A DNA stretch of 64,000 nucleotides from contig CAZSQG010000006.1 of assembly GCA_964608615.1 (NCBI GenBank), positions 22,417 through 86,416 on the forward strand, read 5' to 3'. The stretch's first letter is position 1; the number at the start of each line of letters is the position of its first letter. Source of the DNA: CALEUX01 sp964608615. GTDB taxonomy: Bacteria; Bacteroidota; Bacteroidia; Bacteroidales; Marinilabiliaceae. Under the pieces are notes generated by a model. It ran no database searches. It was given only the letters and a program-made list of their open reading frames with translations, and was not told the DNA's origin. Position numbers and translations under genes: made by a program. Positions 37,177 through 46,826 of this stretch are shown piece by piece.

Positions 37177-37220
37177 AAAACAAAATATTGTAACTTAAGG
37201 CTTCTCAATAACAACATATT

Positions 37221-38468
37221 ATGACCACAATAGAACAAATCATTAAGGCCAAACAGGCCGTCTCTCTTTTAGTTCAAGTTAGTAATGAAACTAATAGAAA
37301 AGTTTTACTCGATTTGGCCGATCGTGCAGAAACCAATATTCAGAATTTACTTTCGGCCAATGCCATCGATCTGGAACGCATGCCTAAAAGTGATCCCCGG
37401 TATGATAGGCTGATGCTTACAGAAGAGCGAATAAGAAGTATTGCAAGCGACCTGCGACAGGTGGCTATGTTTGATTCACCCATTGGCGAAATCCTTGAGG
37501 AGCGCACCATGCCAAATGGACTCAACATAAAAAAAATCCGGGTAGCATTGGGTGTGATTGGGGTAATTTATGAAGCACGGCCCAACGTTACTTTTGATGT
37601 TTTTGCCCTCTGTTTTCGCTCAGGTAATGCTGCTGTTTTAAAGGGCGGACAGGATGCCTGGTTCTCCAATCAGGCTATTTCATCTCTTATACGTAAAAGC
37701 CTGGTTGCAAATGGCATATCTCCAGATGTTATCCAGTTATTGCCACCCCAAAGAGAGGCTGCAACAGAATTAATGAATGCAACTGGTTTGGTTGACGTTC
37801 TGATACCCCGAGGATCACAATCTTTAATCAATTCGGTGCGCGACAATGCTAAAGTAGCTGTTATTGAAACAGGTTCCGGTGTAGTTCACACCTATTTTGA
37901 TGAAACAGCCAACCTGGAGCAGGCAAAAAAAATAGTGTTTAATGCTAAAACCCGTCGGGTTAGCGTTTGCAATGCTCTGGAATGTCTTATTGTGAATAAA
38001 AAACGTCTGTCAGAACTTTCCGAATTAGTGGCCTCTTTGGCATCAAAGTCGGTTAAGATTGAGGCAGATACTGATTCATTCAAAATTCTGGCAGGCAATT
38101 ATCCAGCTGAACTATTGAAACCCGCCGATGAAAATTCTTTTGGAAAAGAATTCCTTGATTATAAAATAGCCATTAAAACTGTTGATAATCTCGAGCAGGC
38201 CATTAATCATATCGCAACATACAGTACCAAACATAGCGAAGCAATCCTGTCGACCAACCAAAATAACATAGACAGGTTTTTAAACGAGGTGGATGCTGCA
38301 GCTGTTTATGCCAATACTTCCACTGCATTCACTGACGGTTCTCAGTTTGGACTGGGAGCAGAAATAGGTATCAGCACACAAAAGCTTCACGCCAGAGGGC
38401 CTATGGGATTAAAAGAATTAACCAGCTACAAATGGTTGATTCAAAGTAACGGTTTGACACGTCCATAA
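37221..38468 (+). CDS. proA: Glutamate-5-semialdehyde dehydrogenase
   Basis: Reduces gamma-glutamyl phosphate with NADPH to the semialdehyde of proline synthesis. Aldehyde-dehydrogenase fold with GVIGVIYEARPNVTFDV, GNAAVLKGG, LIPRGSQSLIN and VIETGSGVVHTYFDE. The catalytic Cys is in RRVSVCNALECLIV, and the C-terminus has ALNTSTAFTDG-type TSTAFTDGSQFGLGAEIGIS. Length 415 is normal. Co-directional with proB and argF' (20-base gap to the latter), so proline and arginine genes share one transcript. Confidence 0.95.
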   Translation: MTTIEQIIKAKQAVSLLVQVSNETNRKVLLDLADRAETNIQNLLSANAIDLERMPKSDPRYDRLMLTEERIRSIASDLRQVAMFDSPIGEILEERTMPNGLNIKKIRVALGVIGVIYEARPNVTFDVFALCFRSGNAAVLKGGQDAWFSNQAISSLIRKSLVANGISPDVIQLLPPQREAATELMNATGLVDVLIPRGSQSLINSVRDNAKVAVIETGSGVVHTYFDETANLEQAKKIVFNAKTRRVSVCNALECLIVNKKRLSELSELVASLASKSVKIEADTDSFKILAGNYPAELLKPADENSFGKEFLDYKIAIKTVDNLEQAINHIATYSTKHSEAILSTNQNNIDRFLNEVDAAAVYANTSTAFTDGSQFGLGAEIGISTQKLHARGPMGLKELTSYKWLIQSNGLTRP

Positions 38469-38488
38469 TACCAAACAACAAATAAAAT

Positions 38489-39436
38489 ATGAAAAGATTT
38501 CTTACACCCGGAGATATTGGCGATTTGAATCAGGCCCTGAAAGAAGCAATAGATGTTAAACGTAATCCTTTTGCTGATCAGAACCTTGGAAAAAACAAAA
38601 CACTCTTAACAATTTTCTTTAATTCCAGCCTGCGTACCAGACTTAGCACTCAAAAAGCAGCCCTTAATCTGGGGATGAATGTAATTGTGATGGATATAAA
38701 CAATGATGGTTGGAAACTTGAAACCGAGTCGGGCGTTATAATGGATGGCGATAAACCTGAACATATACGTGAAGCAGTTCCAGTTATGGGGCAGTATTGC
38801 GATATTATTGGAGTAAGATCGTTTGCCCGGTTCGAAAGTAAGGAGGATGATTACAGTGAAAAAATATTAAACCAGTTCATAGAACTTTCCGGAGTACCTG
38901 TTATAAGTCTCGAATCGGCTACAAGACACCCTTTGCAGTCCTTTGCCGACCTAATAACCATTGAGGAATACAAAAAAAACAAAAAACCTAAAGTGGTTCT
39001 TACATGGGCACCACACCCACGCGCCTTACCACAAGCAGTACCCAACTCCTTTGTTGAATGGATGAATATTGCTGATGTTGATTTGGTTGTTACCCACCCT
39101 AAGGGCTATGATCTGGCACCCGAATTCATGCAAGGGGTTACCTATGAACCCGATCAGAAGAAAGCTTTTGAAGAGGCCGATTTTATATATGCAAAAAACT
39201 GGGCCAGCTATACACAATACGGTCAGATTTTAAGTAAAGACCGCGCCTGGACAGTTGATGAAACTAAAATGAATCTCACTAACAACGCTAAATTCATGCA
39301 CTGCCTGCCCGTTCGACGAAACATGATTGTTACAGATGCTGTTATTGAAAGTCCCGATTCTATTGTAATTCAGGAAGCAGCCAACCGGGTTGTTTCAGCT
39401 CAGGTGGTACTAAGAAGAATACTTCAGACCTTATAA
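38489..39436 (+). CDS. argF': N-succinylornithine carbamoyltransferase (SOTCase-type)
   Basis: Transfers the carbamoyl group of carbamoyl phosphate to an N-acylated ornithine, giving N-acylcitrulline. Carbamoyl-phosphate site FFNSSLRTRLSTQKAALNLG, later TWAPHPRALPQAVPNSF and HCLPVRRN. It resembles the Bacteroides fragilis enzyme throughout. In that protein Pro90 in the 80s loop sets N-succinyl over N-acetyl preference (Glu in Xanthomonas); here the loop reads GDKPEH, keeping the Pro. So the succinylated branch is likely. It is 315 residues long. argB starts 4 bases later. Confidence 0.92.
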   Translation: MKRFLTPGDIGDLNQALKEAIDVKRNPFADQNLGKNKTLLTIFFNSSLRTRLSTQKAALNLGMNVIVMDINNDGWKLETESGVIMDGDKPEHIREAVPVMGQYCDIIGVRSFARFESKEDDYSEKILNQFIELSGVPVISLESATRHPLQSFADLITIEEYKKNKKPKVVLTWAPHPRALPQAVPNSFVEWMNIADVDLVVTHPKGYDLAPEFMQGVTYEPDQKKAFEEADFIYAKNWASYTQYGQILSKDRAWTVDETKMNLTNNAKFMHCLPVRRNMIVTDAVIESPDSIVIQEAANRVVSAQVVLRRILQTL

Positions 39437-39440
39437 ATTT

Positions 39441-40217
39441 ATGACCAGAGAATTAACCATAATAAAAGTTGGCGGTAAGGTTGTGGAAGAACCCGATAGC
39501 CTGGCCAGATTACTTAAAGATTTTTCTGCCATAAAAGGACATAAGATTTTAGTACATGGAGGCGGCCGATCGGCCACAGCCATGGCTACTCGTCTTGGTG
39601 TTCAAACAAAAATGGTGGAGGGCCGACGCATTACCGATGAACCCATGCTTGAAGTTGTAACCATGGTATATGCCGGTCTGGTAAATAAGAATATTGTTGC
39701 CGGACTACAGGCGCATGGTCAAAATGCTCTGGGAATGACAGGCGCTGACCTTAATATTATTAAGTCGTGCAAACGAGCCAAAGGAGAAGTCGACTATGGC
39801 TTTGTTGGAGATATTGAACTAGTAAATAGCCAAAGTTTAAGCCATCTGCTCAAAATAAATGCTATTCCTGTAATTGCACCACTTACCCATAATGGGCAAG
39901 GTCAAATGCTCAACACAAATGCCGACACTATGGCCTCGGCTGTGGCAGCAGCTCTTGCCAGTGAGTATAAAGTAACACTGATTTTTTGTTTCGAGAAAAA
40001 AGGCGTATTATCCAATCCTGATGATGATGATTCGGTAATACCTAGCATTTCACCAGAGGATTTTTCCCGGTTAAAAGCAGAAGGAATAATAACCGACGGA
40101 ATGATTCCCAAACTGGACAACGGCTTTGATGCTCTTTACAAAGGCGTTTCTCAAATAAGAATAACCAATCCCGAAGGTATTAACTCAACCCATGGCACAA
40201 TACTAATAAACACATAA
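39441..40217 (+). CDS. argB: N-acylglutamate kinase
   Basis: Second step of arginine synthesis, phosphorylating N-acyl-glutamate. Amino-acid-kinase fold: LTIIKVGGKVVEEPD, KILVHGGGRSATAMATRLG, GMTGADLNII, NTNADTMASAVAAAL, and the closing ITDGMIPKLDNGFDAL. Length 258 is the short type, without the N-terminal helix linked to arginine inhibition in hexameric kinases, so feedback control may rest elsewhere (this is inference). It lies 4 bases behind argF' and 19 before argE. Confidence 0.93.
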   Translation: MTRELTIIKVGGKVVEEPDSLARLLKDFSAIKGHKILVHGGGRSATAMATRLGVQTKMVEGRRITDEPMLEVVTMVYAGLVNKNIVAGLQAHGQNALGMTGADLNIIKSCKRAKGEVDYGFVGDIELVNSQSLSHLLKINAIPVIAPLTHNGQGQMLNTNADTMASAVAAALASEYKVTLIFCFEKKGVLSNPDDDDSVIPSISPEDFSRLKAEGIITDGMIPKLDNGFDALYKGVSQIRITNPEGINSTHGTILINT

Positions 40218-40236
40218 ACTCAGAAAACGTCCAGCT

Positions 40237-41298
40237 ATGGAAATAGACAATGTTTTTTTTGAAGCACTGGAAATGTTAAAGATGTTGATTTCTACTCCTT
40301 CAATCAGTAGAGAGGAAAAGATTGTTGCAGATATGGTTGAGCACCTCATTGAAAAAATGGGATTTAAACCTAACAGGAAAGGTAACAATATATGGGTTAT
40401 TTCGGCCAATTATAACGATTCTAAACCAACAATACTGCTCAACTCACATATCGACACCGTTAAGCCTACCGGAAACTGGGATTCAGATCCGTTCACCCCA
40501 ACTCTGACTGACGAAAAAATTACAGGCCTTGGTAGTAACGATGCAGGAGCTTCTGTTGTATCACTTCTGGCAGCTTTTCGAATATTGAGCTCACAACAAC
40601 AATCATATAACCTTATTTATTCAGCTACTGCTGAAGAAGAAGTGTCGGGAATAAATGGCGTAACATCAATTCTTCCTGACCTGGGAAATATTTCTCTCGG
40701 TATAATTGGCGAGCCTACTCAAATGCAGATGGCTGTAGCCGAAAAAGGTTTATTAGTAATTGATGGAACTGTTTATGGTAAATCGGGGCATGCTGCCCGA
40801 AACGAAGGCATAAACGCCATTATGGAAGCACTTCCCATAATTGAATGGTTCAGAGATTACCACTTCGAAAAAACATCATCCTTCCTTGGTCCGGTTAAAA
40901 TGACTGTTACTGGTATCAAAGCAGGGTCACAACACAATGTTATTCCCGACCAATGTCAGTTCATGGTGGATATCCGCGTGAATGAATGCTATACCAATGA
41001 AGAAATACTGGATCTTTTGAAAAAACAAGTAAACTGCCAATTAATAGCCCGATCAACACGACTCAACAGTTCTTCTATATCAGAAATGCACCCAATAGTA
41101 ATTAGGGGCAAGAAACTGGGGTTATCCACCTTTGGTTCTCCCACCACTTCCGACCAGGCTGTTATGCCATTCTCTACAATTAAAATTGGCCCTGGAAACT
41201 CTGCCCGATCACATTCCGCCAATGAATTTATAACTTCTGACGAAATTAGGCAGGGAATAGAATTATACATTAAACTATTGGATGGATTGAATGTTTAG
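40237..41298 (+). CDS. argE: N-acylornithine/citrulline deacylase, M20 family
   Basis: Zinc-dependent amidohydrolase removing the acyl group. M20 motifs are LLNSHIDTVKPTGNWDSDPF (first metal His and Asp), GLGSNDAGASVV (bridging Asp), and SATAEEEVSGING (catalytic Glu pair). The dimerisation domain follows and GNSARSHSANEFI carries the last His. Length 353. In an SOTCase pathway the substrate would be N-succinylcitrulline, released to citrulline for ArgG. It is the last gene of the proB-argE run. Confidence 0.9.
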   Translation: MEIDNVFFEALEMLKMLISTPSISREEKIVADMVEHLIEKMGFKPNRKGNNIWVISANYNDSKPTILLNSHIDTVKPTGNWDSDPFTPTLTDEKITGLGSNDAGASVVSLLAAFRILSSQQQSYNLIYSATAEEEVSGINGVTSILPDLGNISLGIIGEPTQMQMAVAEKGLLVIDGTVYGKSGHAARNEGINAIMEALPIIEWFRDYHFEKTSSFLGPVKMTVTGIKAGSQHNVIPDQCQFMVDIRVNECYTNEEILDLLKKQVNCQLIARSTRLNSSSISEMHPIVIRGKKLGLSTFGSPTTSDQAVMPFSTIKIGPGNSARSHSANEFITSDEIRQGIELYIKLLDGLNV

Positions 41299-41652
41299 TA
41301 TAAATATTGACTGTTGCGATATTTATGTGTATAATAATTCAATAGTAAAACAATAATTACTACATTTGTGATGTTTTATAACATAACAGAGACGCAGCCC
41401 TTTATTCTTAAAATTAATAACAAGGCGCAATTAAACAAGCAGTATCATGGGATGCTTCTCAATTTCAACCAATTTCAAAAACAAAAAAAAACGCATTTCC
41501 ATTTCATGAAAAAAGATGTATAAAAATTGAATAAATTTAAGTTCAGGTAATTAAGAAAACAAATCAGCATAAAATAAAACCCTCAATATTATACAGAACA
41601 AATTCTGAATAAAAAACCATAAACCTAATTATATCAGTTAAACACACTTTCA
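41299..41652 (+). promoter_or_regulatory. argE-argH intergenic region with candidate promoter
   Basis: 354 bases without a gene, AT-rich. TACATTTG at 41361-41368 matches the -7 consensus TAnnTTTG, but a TTTG at -33 is lacking and the leader would be about 280 bases long. No clear ARG box or hairpin is seen. argH and citrate synthase probably start a new transcript here. Confidence 0.4.
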
Positions 41653-42984
41653 ATGAAACTTTGGGATAAAGGATATAGTGTTAATAAAAAGATAGAAGAC
41701 TTTACTATTGGGCGCGATAGAGAGCTTGATATAGAACTGGCGCCATTTGACATACTTGGTACTATGGCACATACCAGCATGCTTGCTAAAGTTGGATTAC
41801 TAACCAGCCAAGAGCTTGAAATTCTGCGGCCTGAACTTAAGAATCTGTTCCATTCAGCACTAAAAGACAGTTTCGTTATTGAAGAAGGCGTGGAAGACGT
41901 ACACTCACAGGTTGAGCTTCTATTAACCAGAAAACTGGGTGAAGTAGGAAAAAAGGTACACAGTGGACGTTCGCGTAACGATCAGGTGCTTTTAGATCTA
42001 AAACTCTATACACGACAACGGATTAGTGAAATAACGCAAAGCGTAAAAGTATTGTTCGACGCCCTTCAAAAACGCAGCGAACAACACCGAAATGATTTAT
42101 TGCCAGGGTACACCCATCTGCAGGTAGCGATGCCATCTTCATTTGGATTATGGTTTGGCGCCTACGCCGAAAGCCTTACTGACGACCTTCATATGCTTTT
42201 GGCCGCATGGAAAATAACAAACCAAAACCCGTTAGGCGCTGCTGCCGGATATGGCAGTTCGTTCCCTCTCGACAGAGAAATGACTACCAGTTTATTAGGT
42301 TTCGATGACTTAAGCTATAACGTGGTTTACGCACAGATGGCCCGAGGAAAAATGGAACGTACCGTTACCACAGCTATTGCTTCCATTGCCTCAACAGTAG
42401 GGAAATTTGCTATGGATGCATGTTTATACATGAGCCAAAACTTCGCATTCATTGGTTTGCCTAAAGAGATGACCACGGGATCGAGCATAATGCCACACAA
42501 GAAAAACCCGGATGTGTTTGAACTAATAAGAGGAAAATGCAATAAGATACAGGCATTACCATTACAAATCGGGATGATTACAGGCAACCTTCCTTCGGGT
42601 TATTTCAGGGATCTTCAAATAATTAAAGAGGTCTTTATTCCAGCCTTTGATGAAATCCTCAGTTGTCTTGATCTAGCCACATTTGCGGTGGAGAATATGA
42701 CTGTTAAGGAAGACCTGATGAAAAATCCATTGTATAAATATGCTTTTAGTGTAGAGGAAGTAAATAAACGTGTTTTAAAGGGTATACCTTTTCGCGAAGC
42801 GTATCGCCAGGTAGGGATTGAAATTGAAGGCGGAACATTTACAGTTCCTGAAAAAATTAATCATACTCATGCCGGCAGCATTGGAAATTTATGTAACACC
42901 AACATTAAACAAAAAATGGAAACTATAATAAACCAGTTCTCCTTTGATACAATGAATAATGCAATTCAGAAATTAATAACTTAA
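41653..42984 (+). CDS. argH: Argininosuccinate lyase
   Basis: Splits argininosuccinate to arginine and fumarate. Superfamily signature GSSIMPHKKNPDVFE (flexible loop with catalytic Ser), and HSGRSRNDQVLLDLKLYTR, YTHLQVAMPSSFG and PLGAAAGYGSSFPLDR for the active site. Length 443 is normal. It opens a two-gene unit with citrate synthase (20 bases apart) and is separated from argE by 354 bases. If argG is truly broken, this enzyme would lack its substrate. Confidence 0.95.
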   Translation: MKLWDKGYSVNKKIEDFTIGRDRELDIELAPFDILGTMAHTSMLAKVGLLTSQELEILRPELKNLFHSALKDSFVIEEGVEDVHSQVELLLTRKLGEVGKKVHSGRSRNDQVLLDLKLYTRQRISEITQSVKVLFDALQKRSEQHRNDLLPGYTHLQVAMPSSFGLWFGAYAESLTDDLHMLLAAWKITNQNPLGAAAGYGSSFPLDREMTTSLLGFDDLSYNVVYAQMARGKMERTVTTAIASIASTVGKFAMDACLYMSQNFAFIGLPKEMTTGSSIMPHKKNPDVFELIRGKCNKIQALPLQIGMITGNLPSGYFRDLQIIKEVFIPAFDEILSCLDLATFAVENMTVKEDLMKNPLYKYAFSVEEVNKRVLKGIPFREAYRQVGIEIEGGTFTVPEKINHTHAGSIGNLCNTNIKQKMETIINQFSFDTMNNAIQKLIT

Positions 42985-43004
42985 AAATATATAAACTTCG
43001 AAAA

Positions 43005-44348
43005 ATGGAATTACTAAAGAATTTAGCAGATGCTACAGTTAAGTCATGTGATATAGACAAAACTCTTTACGAGAAATTTAATGTGAAGAGAGGCCTGCGT
43101 AATGCGGATTTCTCAGGAGTGCTAGTTGGACTTACCAACATCGGCGATGTGGTTGGTTACAGTAAAGATGCAAATGGAGCAATTACACCAAAACACGGCG
43201 AGCTATATTACAGAGGTATCGAAATCACAGACCTTTCAAAGGGATTTCAGGCTGAAGGAAGACATGGATTTGAAGAAACAGCCTATCTTCTGCTATCGGG
43301 CAAACTTCCAAACAAAGAAGAACTTTCCCAATTCACCGATATTATTAAAAAAGAACAGGAATTACCATTTTCACTATCTAAAAACCTAATATTATCACTC
43401 AGAGGAAGGTGTATAATGAACATGCTTTCCCGTACTGTACTTGGCCTATACACCGAGGACGAAAAAGCCGAAGACTATTCTCCTGAAAACCTTATACGCC
43501 AATCAATAAGCCTGATTGCTCGTTTTCCGGTTATTGTAGCCTATGCTTATTTTGGAATGAGGCACTCCTTCCAACGCAAATCACTTGTAATTCGTCACCC
43601 GGATCCAAGCCTTAGTTTAGCCGAAAATTTCCTATACATTCTTAAAGGCAAAAAACATTCCCGTCTCGAAGCTGACCTCCTCGACCTGGCCTTAGTTCTT
43701 CATGCCGAACACGGCGGTGGAAACAACTCATCATTCACCACACGCGTTGTAAGCTCTGCACAAACCGACACCTATTCGGCTATCTCTGCTGCTTTAGGCT
43801 CCCTTAAAGGAGGCTTACACGGAGGTGCCAACATCAAAGTGATTACAATGATGGACAATATCAAAGCCAACGTAAAAAACTGGGAAGACGAAAAAGAGGT
43901 AGATGCATATCTTACCAAAATGCTTAACAAACAAGCCTTTGACGGAAGCGGGAAAATATATGGTATTGGTCACGCAATTTATACTCTTTCTGATCCTCGC
44001 TGCATTTTACTTAAAGAAAAAGCACGCGTACTGGCAAAAGAAAAAGGTAAAGAAGCCGAATACAACCTTTATGAAATGGTTGAAAAACTATCACCCGAAG
44101 CTTTCTACCGTTTTAAAGGACCCAATGCTAAAGTTGTTGCTGCCAATGTGGATTTCTATTCAGGTTTTGTTTACCAGTGTATTGACATTCCGGAGGAACT
44201 CTTTACCCCGATTTTCGCTATTGCCCGTGTAGCAGGATGGTGTGCCCACCGAATTGAAGAAGTAACTTGCTCAAGCAGGCGCATTATTCGTCCGGCATAC
44301 AAAAATGTTTATCCCAAAATGCCATATACCCCTATATCGGAACGTTAG
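43005..44348 (+). CDS. gltA: Citrate synthase
   Basis: Condenses oxaloacetate and acetyl-CoA. The active-site stretches are HAEHGGGNNSSFTTRVVSSA, LGSLKGGLHGGAN and YGIGHAIYTLSDPR; the C-terminus has NVDFYSGFVYQCIDIP and ARVAGWCAHRIEE. At 447 residues, with an added N-terminal part, it belongs to the larger citrate synthase type found in Bacteroidales and Clostridia rather than the 370-430-residue Enterobacterial one. Its place behind argH, near glutamate synthase and 2-oxoglutarate:ferredoxin oxidoreductase, suggests supply of the carbon skeleton of glutamate. Confidence 0.92.
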   Translation: MELLKNLADATVKSCDIDKTLYEKFNVKRGLRNADFSGVLVGLTNIGDVVGYSKDANGAITPKHGELYYRGIEITDLSKGFQAEGRHGFEETAYLLLSGKLPNKEELSQFTDIIKKEQELPFSLSKNLILSLRGRCIMNMLSRTVLGLYTEDEKAEDYSPENLIRQSISLIARFPVIVAYAYFGMRHSFQRKSLVIRHPDPSLSLAENFLYILKGKKHSRLEADLLDLALVLHAEHGGGNNSSFTTRVVSSAQTDTYSAISAALGSLKGGLHGGANIKVITMMDNIKANVKNWEDEKEVDAYLTKMLNKQAFDGSGKIYGIGHAIYTLSDPRCILLKEKARVLAKEKGKEAEYNLYEMVEKLSPEAFYRFKGPNAKVVAANVDFYSGFVYQCIDIPEELFTPIFAIARVAGWCAHRIEEVTCSSRRIIRPAYKNVYPKMPYTPISER

Positions 44349-44370
44349 TTTTTTTATCAAAATACCTGAG

Positions 44371-44405
44371 AGGCCGGATTTGTTTAAAAATTTCCGGCCT
44401 TTTCA
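44371..44405 (+). terminator. Terminator after citrate synthase
   Basis: Eight-base perfect stem aggccgga / tccggcct, lying 23 bases after the stop and followed by tttt. Good intrinsic terminator. Confidence 0.82.
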
Positions 44406-44444
44406 ATCTATTTATTGCATATATATACAAAGACGACTATTTAG

Positions 44445-44505
44445 TAAATATTTATCCATTCCGAGTTGTTTCAGTTTAGTTCCTCACGAATTATTCATAT
44501 ATTTG
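44445..44505 (+). promoter_or_regulatory. carA promoter with ARG-box-like site
   Basis: TATATTTG at 44498-44505 matches the -7 consensus, with TTTA at 44475-44478 (19 bases away) as an imperfect -33 box. Upstream, 44445-44458 reads TAAATATTTATCCA, two changes from the perfect ARG box seen ahead of argR. ArgR control of carA is plausible. Confidence 0.55.
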
Positions 44506-44575
44506 CACTCCGAAAAAGCATTGTTCCATAAGAGAATTCTCTCTTCAAAACAAAAATTCAAAATTAAATACTGGT

Positions 44576-45664
44576 ATGCCTGAATCAAAAGCAATTAAGT
44601 TGGTACTGCAGGACGGGACTGTCTTTAAAGGAAAATCGTTTGGTTACCCAAAATCAGTAGCAGGTGAAGTGGTTTTCAATACGGCCATGACGGGTTATCC
44701 TGAAAGTTTAACAGATCCATCATACAAAGGCCAAATACTTGTCTCAACCTATCCGTTGATTGGTAATTATGGAGTACCCAACGATGAACAGGAAAACGGT
44801 GTTTCTAAGTTTTTTGAATCAAACACTATTCATGTTTCCGGTTTTATTATTTCGGACTACTCTTTCGAATTTAGTCATTGGAATGCCGCCAGTAGCCTGA
44901 GTGAATGGCTTATTGCAAATAAGATCCCTGGCATCTACGACATTGACACCCGTGCACTTACTAAAATCATTCGTGAAAAAGGGCCTATCCTTGGCAAAAT
45001 AGTTGTTGACGATGAGGATGTTGAGTTTTATAACCCCGACTTCGACAACCTCGTTGCCATGGTAAGCACCAAAGAAAAGGTGGTTTACGGCAACGGTAAA
45101 TACAAAGTAGTTTTGGTTGACACTGGAATAAAGTACAATATTCTGAGATGTTTACTTAAGCGTGATACCACAGTAATATGCGTACCTTGGGATTATGATT
45201 TCTCTCAGGAAGATTATGATGGAATTATGCTGGGCAATGGCCCCGGTAATCCTGAAATTTGCTCTATAACTGTTGGGCACATTAAAAAAGCCTTGCAAGG
45301 CGACAAACCTATATTCGGAATTTGTCTTGGTAACCAGCTTATGGGAACAGCTGCCGGTGGAAAAACCCATAAACTAAAATATGGACATAGAGCACACAAT
45401 CACCCTGTTCAATTAGTTGGGACAGATACCTGTTACATTACCAGCCAAAATCACGGCTTTGTGCTCGACACAGATTCGTTGAGTAATGAATGGGAGCCCC
45501 TATTTATTAATTTGAACGACAACACCAACGAAGGCATCCGACACAAAACCAAACCTTTCTTTTCAACCCAATTTCATCCCGAAGCTTCAAGCGGGCCAAC
45601 CGATACAGAGTTTCTGTTCGATAAATTTATTGGATTAATACAAGAGAGTAAACGCAGTAAATAG
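44576..45664 (+). CDS. carA: Carbamoyl-phosphate synthase small subunit
   Basis: Glutamine amidotransferase subunit delivering ammonia to CarB. The N-terminal CarA domain begins KLVLQDGTVFKGKSFG and includes VVFNTAMTGYPESLTDPSY; the class I GATase domain follows (GLGNGPGNP-like MLGNGPGNPEIC), with catalytic Cys in IFGICLGNQLMG and the His/Glu pair in TQFHPEASSGP. Length 362 is normal. It is monocistronic, with its own promoter and a strong terminator, and is detached from carB by the whole arginine cluster. Confidence 0.95.
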   Translation: MPESKAIKLVLQDGTVFKGKSFGYPKSVAGEVVFNTAMTGYPESLTDPSYKGQILVSTYPLIGNYGVPNDEQENGVSKFFESNTIHVSGFIISDYSFEFSHWNAASSLSEWLIANKIPGIYDIDTRALTKIIREKGPILGKIVVDDEDVEFYNPDFDNLVAMVSTKEKVVYGNGKYKVVLVDTGIKYNILRCLLKRDTTVICVPWDYDFSQEDYDGIMLGNGPGNPEICSITVGHIKKALQGDKPIFGICLGNQLMGTAAGGKTHKLKYGHRAHNHPVQLVGTDTCYITSQNHGFVLDTDSLSNEWEPLFINLNDNTNEGIRHKTKPFFSTQFHPEASSGPTDTEFLFDKFIGLIQESKRSK

Positions 45665-45734
45665 CCAAACAACTAATTAACTGCGCAGTTGATTAGTCTT
45701 CAACCTTTCAAAATTCACATCACAAAATAAATAA

Positions 45735-45770
45735 GCCTTGACAGATTGATAAACTGTCAGGGCTTTTATT
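45735..45770 (+). terminator. carA terminator
   Basis: Ten-base stem gccttgacag / ctgtcagggc (one G-T pair) with a 9-base loop, followed by ttttatttttat. It lies 70 bases past the carA stop. Confidence 0.85.
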
Positions 45771-46013
45771 TTTATGCCAGGCTTAAAAACCGGTGTTTAG
45801 GATATTATCATTATTGTCCGCAAAGACTGTCTCTAATGATTTTTTATGCAAAAACACTAGTAACCGAGAAACAATTTAACTTTGAGATTCCTCACTTCGT
45901 TCGAAATGACCACCAAAGATTTATGGTTTGCGGTTTTGCCGCCGACGGCAACATAACATGGTTGCGATGCATAGAGCGTTGCCTTATGCTAATACCTATG
46001 CCCTGATGCTCAC
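45771..46013. other. Intergenic stretch with a repeat-like segment
   Basis: No supported gene. Bases 45882-45910 (gagattcctcacttcgttcg and on to aaatgacc) resemble a dispersed repeat often seen between genes in bacterial drafts, and 45934-45952 forms a small GC-rich hairpin. Confidence 0.4.
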
Positions 46014-46826
46014 CTAAGCTTGTTCGGTAATATTTGCACCGCGCATTGATCCTTTGATTACTCCACGCTTGGATTTTTTAATAAAATTGATAATCATCTC
46101 CTTCTCTTCGGAAGAATCAAGATATGTATTCATGTATTCAATAGCCTGAGTGGTATTAAGCCCTTGTTGATAAAGCACGCGTAACACATCGTGAATAACC
46201 ACAGTCTGTTCCTTTGTGAAACCGCGACGTTTTAAACCCAAATAGTTAATACCCATATAGCTGGCCGGTAATCCAAATACCTTTGTAAAGGGAACTACAT
46301 CTGAAAGAACACCAGTCATTCCTGAAACCATTGAATGTTGCCCTATATGACAAAACTGATGAATAGCACTTCCGCCACCAACAACAGCCCAATCTTCAAT
46401 TACAACTTCCCCTGCTACCTGAACGCTATTTGAAATAACACAGTGGTCTCCAACTTCAACATCGTGTCCCAAATGTGTATACGCCATTAATAAAGTATTA
46501 TTTCCAACTTTTGTAACGCCTTTTGCTGCAGTTCCACGATTAATGGTAACATATTCCCGTATAGTGCTATGATCTCCTATCTCTACGGTAGTATACTCAC
46601 CTTTAAACTTCAGATCTTGCGGTACAGCAGCAATAACAGCTCCGGGAAATATTTTACAATGAGCACCAATACGAGCTCCGGGAAATATAACAACATTGGA
46701 TCCAATCCACGTACCTTCTCCAATCACCACATCCTGATAGATCTTAGCAAATGCTTCAACTACCACTTCCTTTCCAAGCAAAGCTTCGGGATGAATTTCT
46801 GCTTTCAATGAAATCAATTGATCCAT
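46014..46826 (-). CDS. lpxA: UDP-N-acetylglucosamine O-acyltransferase
   Basis: First acylation of lipid A, moving a 3-hydroxyacyl chain from ACP to UDP-GlcNAc. A left-handed beta helix runs to about residue 190 (KEVVVEAFAKIYQDVVIGEGTWIGSN cited in parts), with the catalytic His in GGSAIHQFCHIG (about 125) and the typical FGLPASYMGINYLGLKRRGF afterwards. Length 270 is slightly longer than in E. coli (262). It stands alone, whereas in most Bacteroidota an lpxC/lpxA fusion sits with lpxD. So this may be a second LpxA copy. Confidence 0.87.
   Translation of the reverse strand: MDQLISLKAEIHPEALLGKEVVVEAFAKIYQDVVIGEGTWIGSNVVIFPGARIGAHCKIFPGAVIAAVPQDLKFKGEYTTVEIGDHSTIREYVTINRGTAAKGVTKVGNNTLLMAYTHLGHDVEVGDHCVISNSVQVAGEVVIEDWAVVGGGSAIHQFCHIGQHSMVSGMTGVLSDVVPFTKVFGLPASYMGINYLGLKRRGFTKEQTVVIHDVLRVLYQQGLNTTQAIEYMNTYLDSSEEKEMIINFIKKSKRGVIKGSMRGANITEQA

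Noticed and set aside
44267..44583. Overlapping short plus-strand frames after citrate synthase
   Set aside because: They cover the citrate synthase end, its terminator and the carA promoter; no domain and wrong frame.
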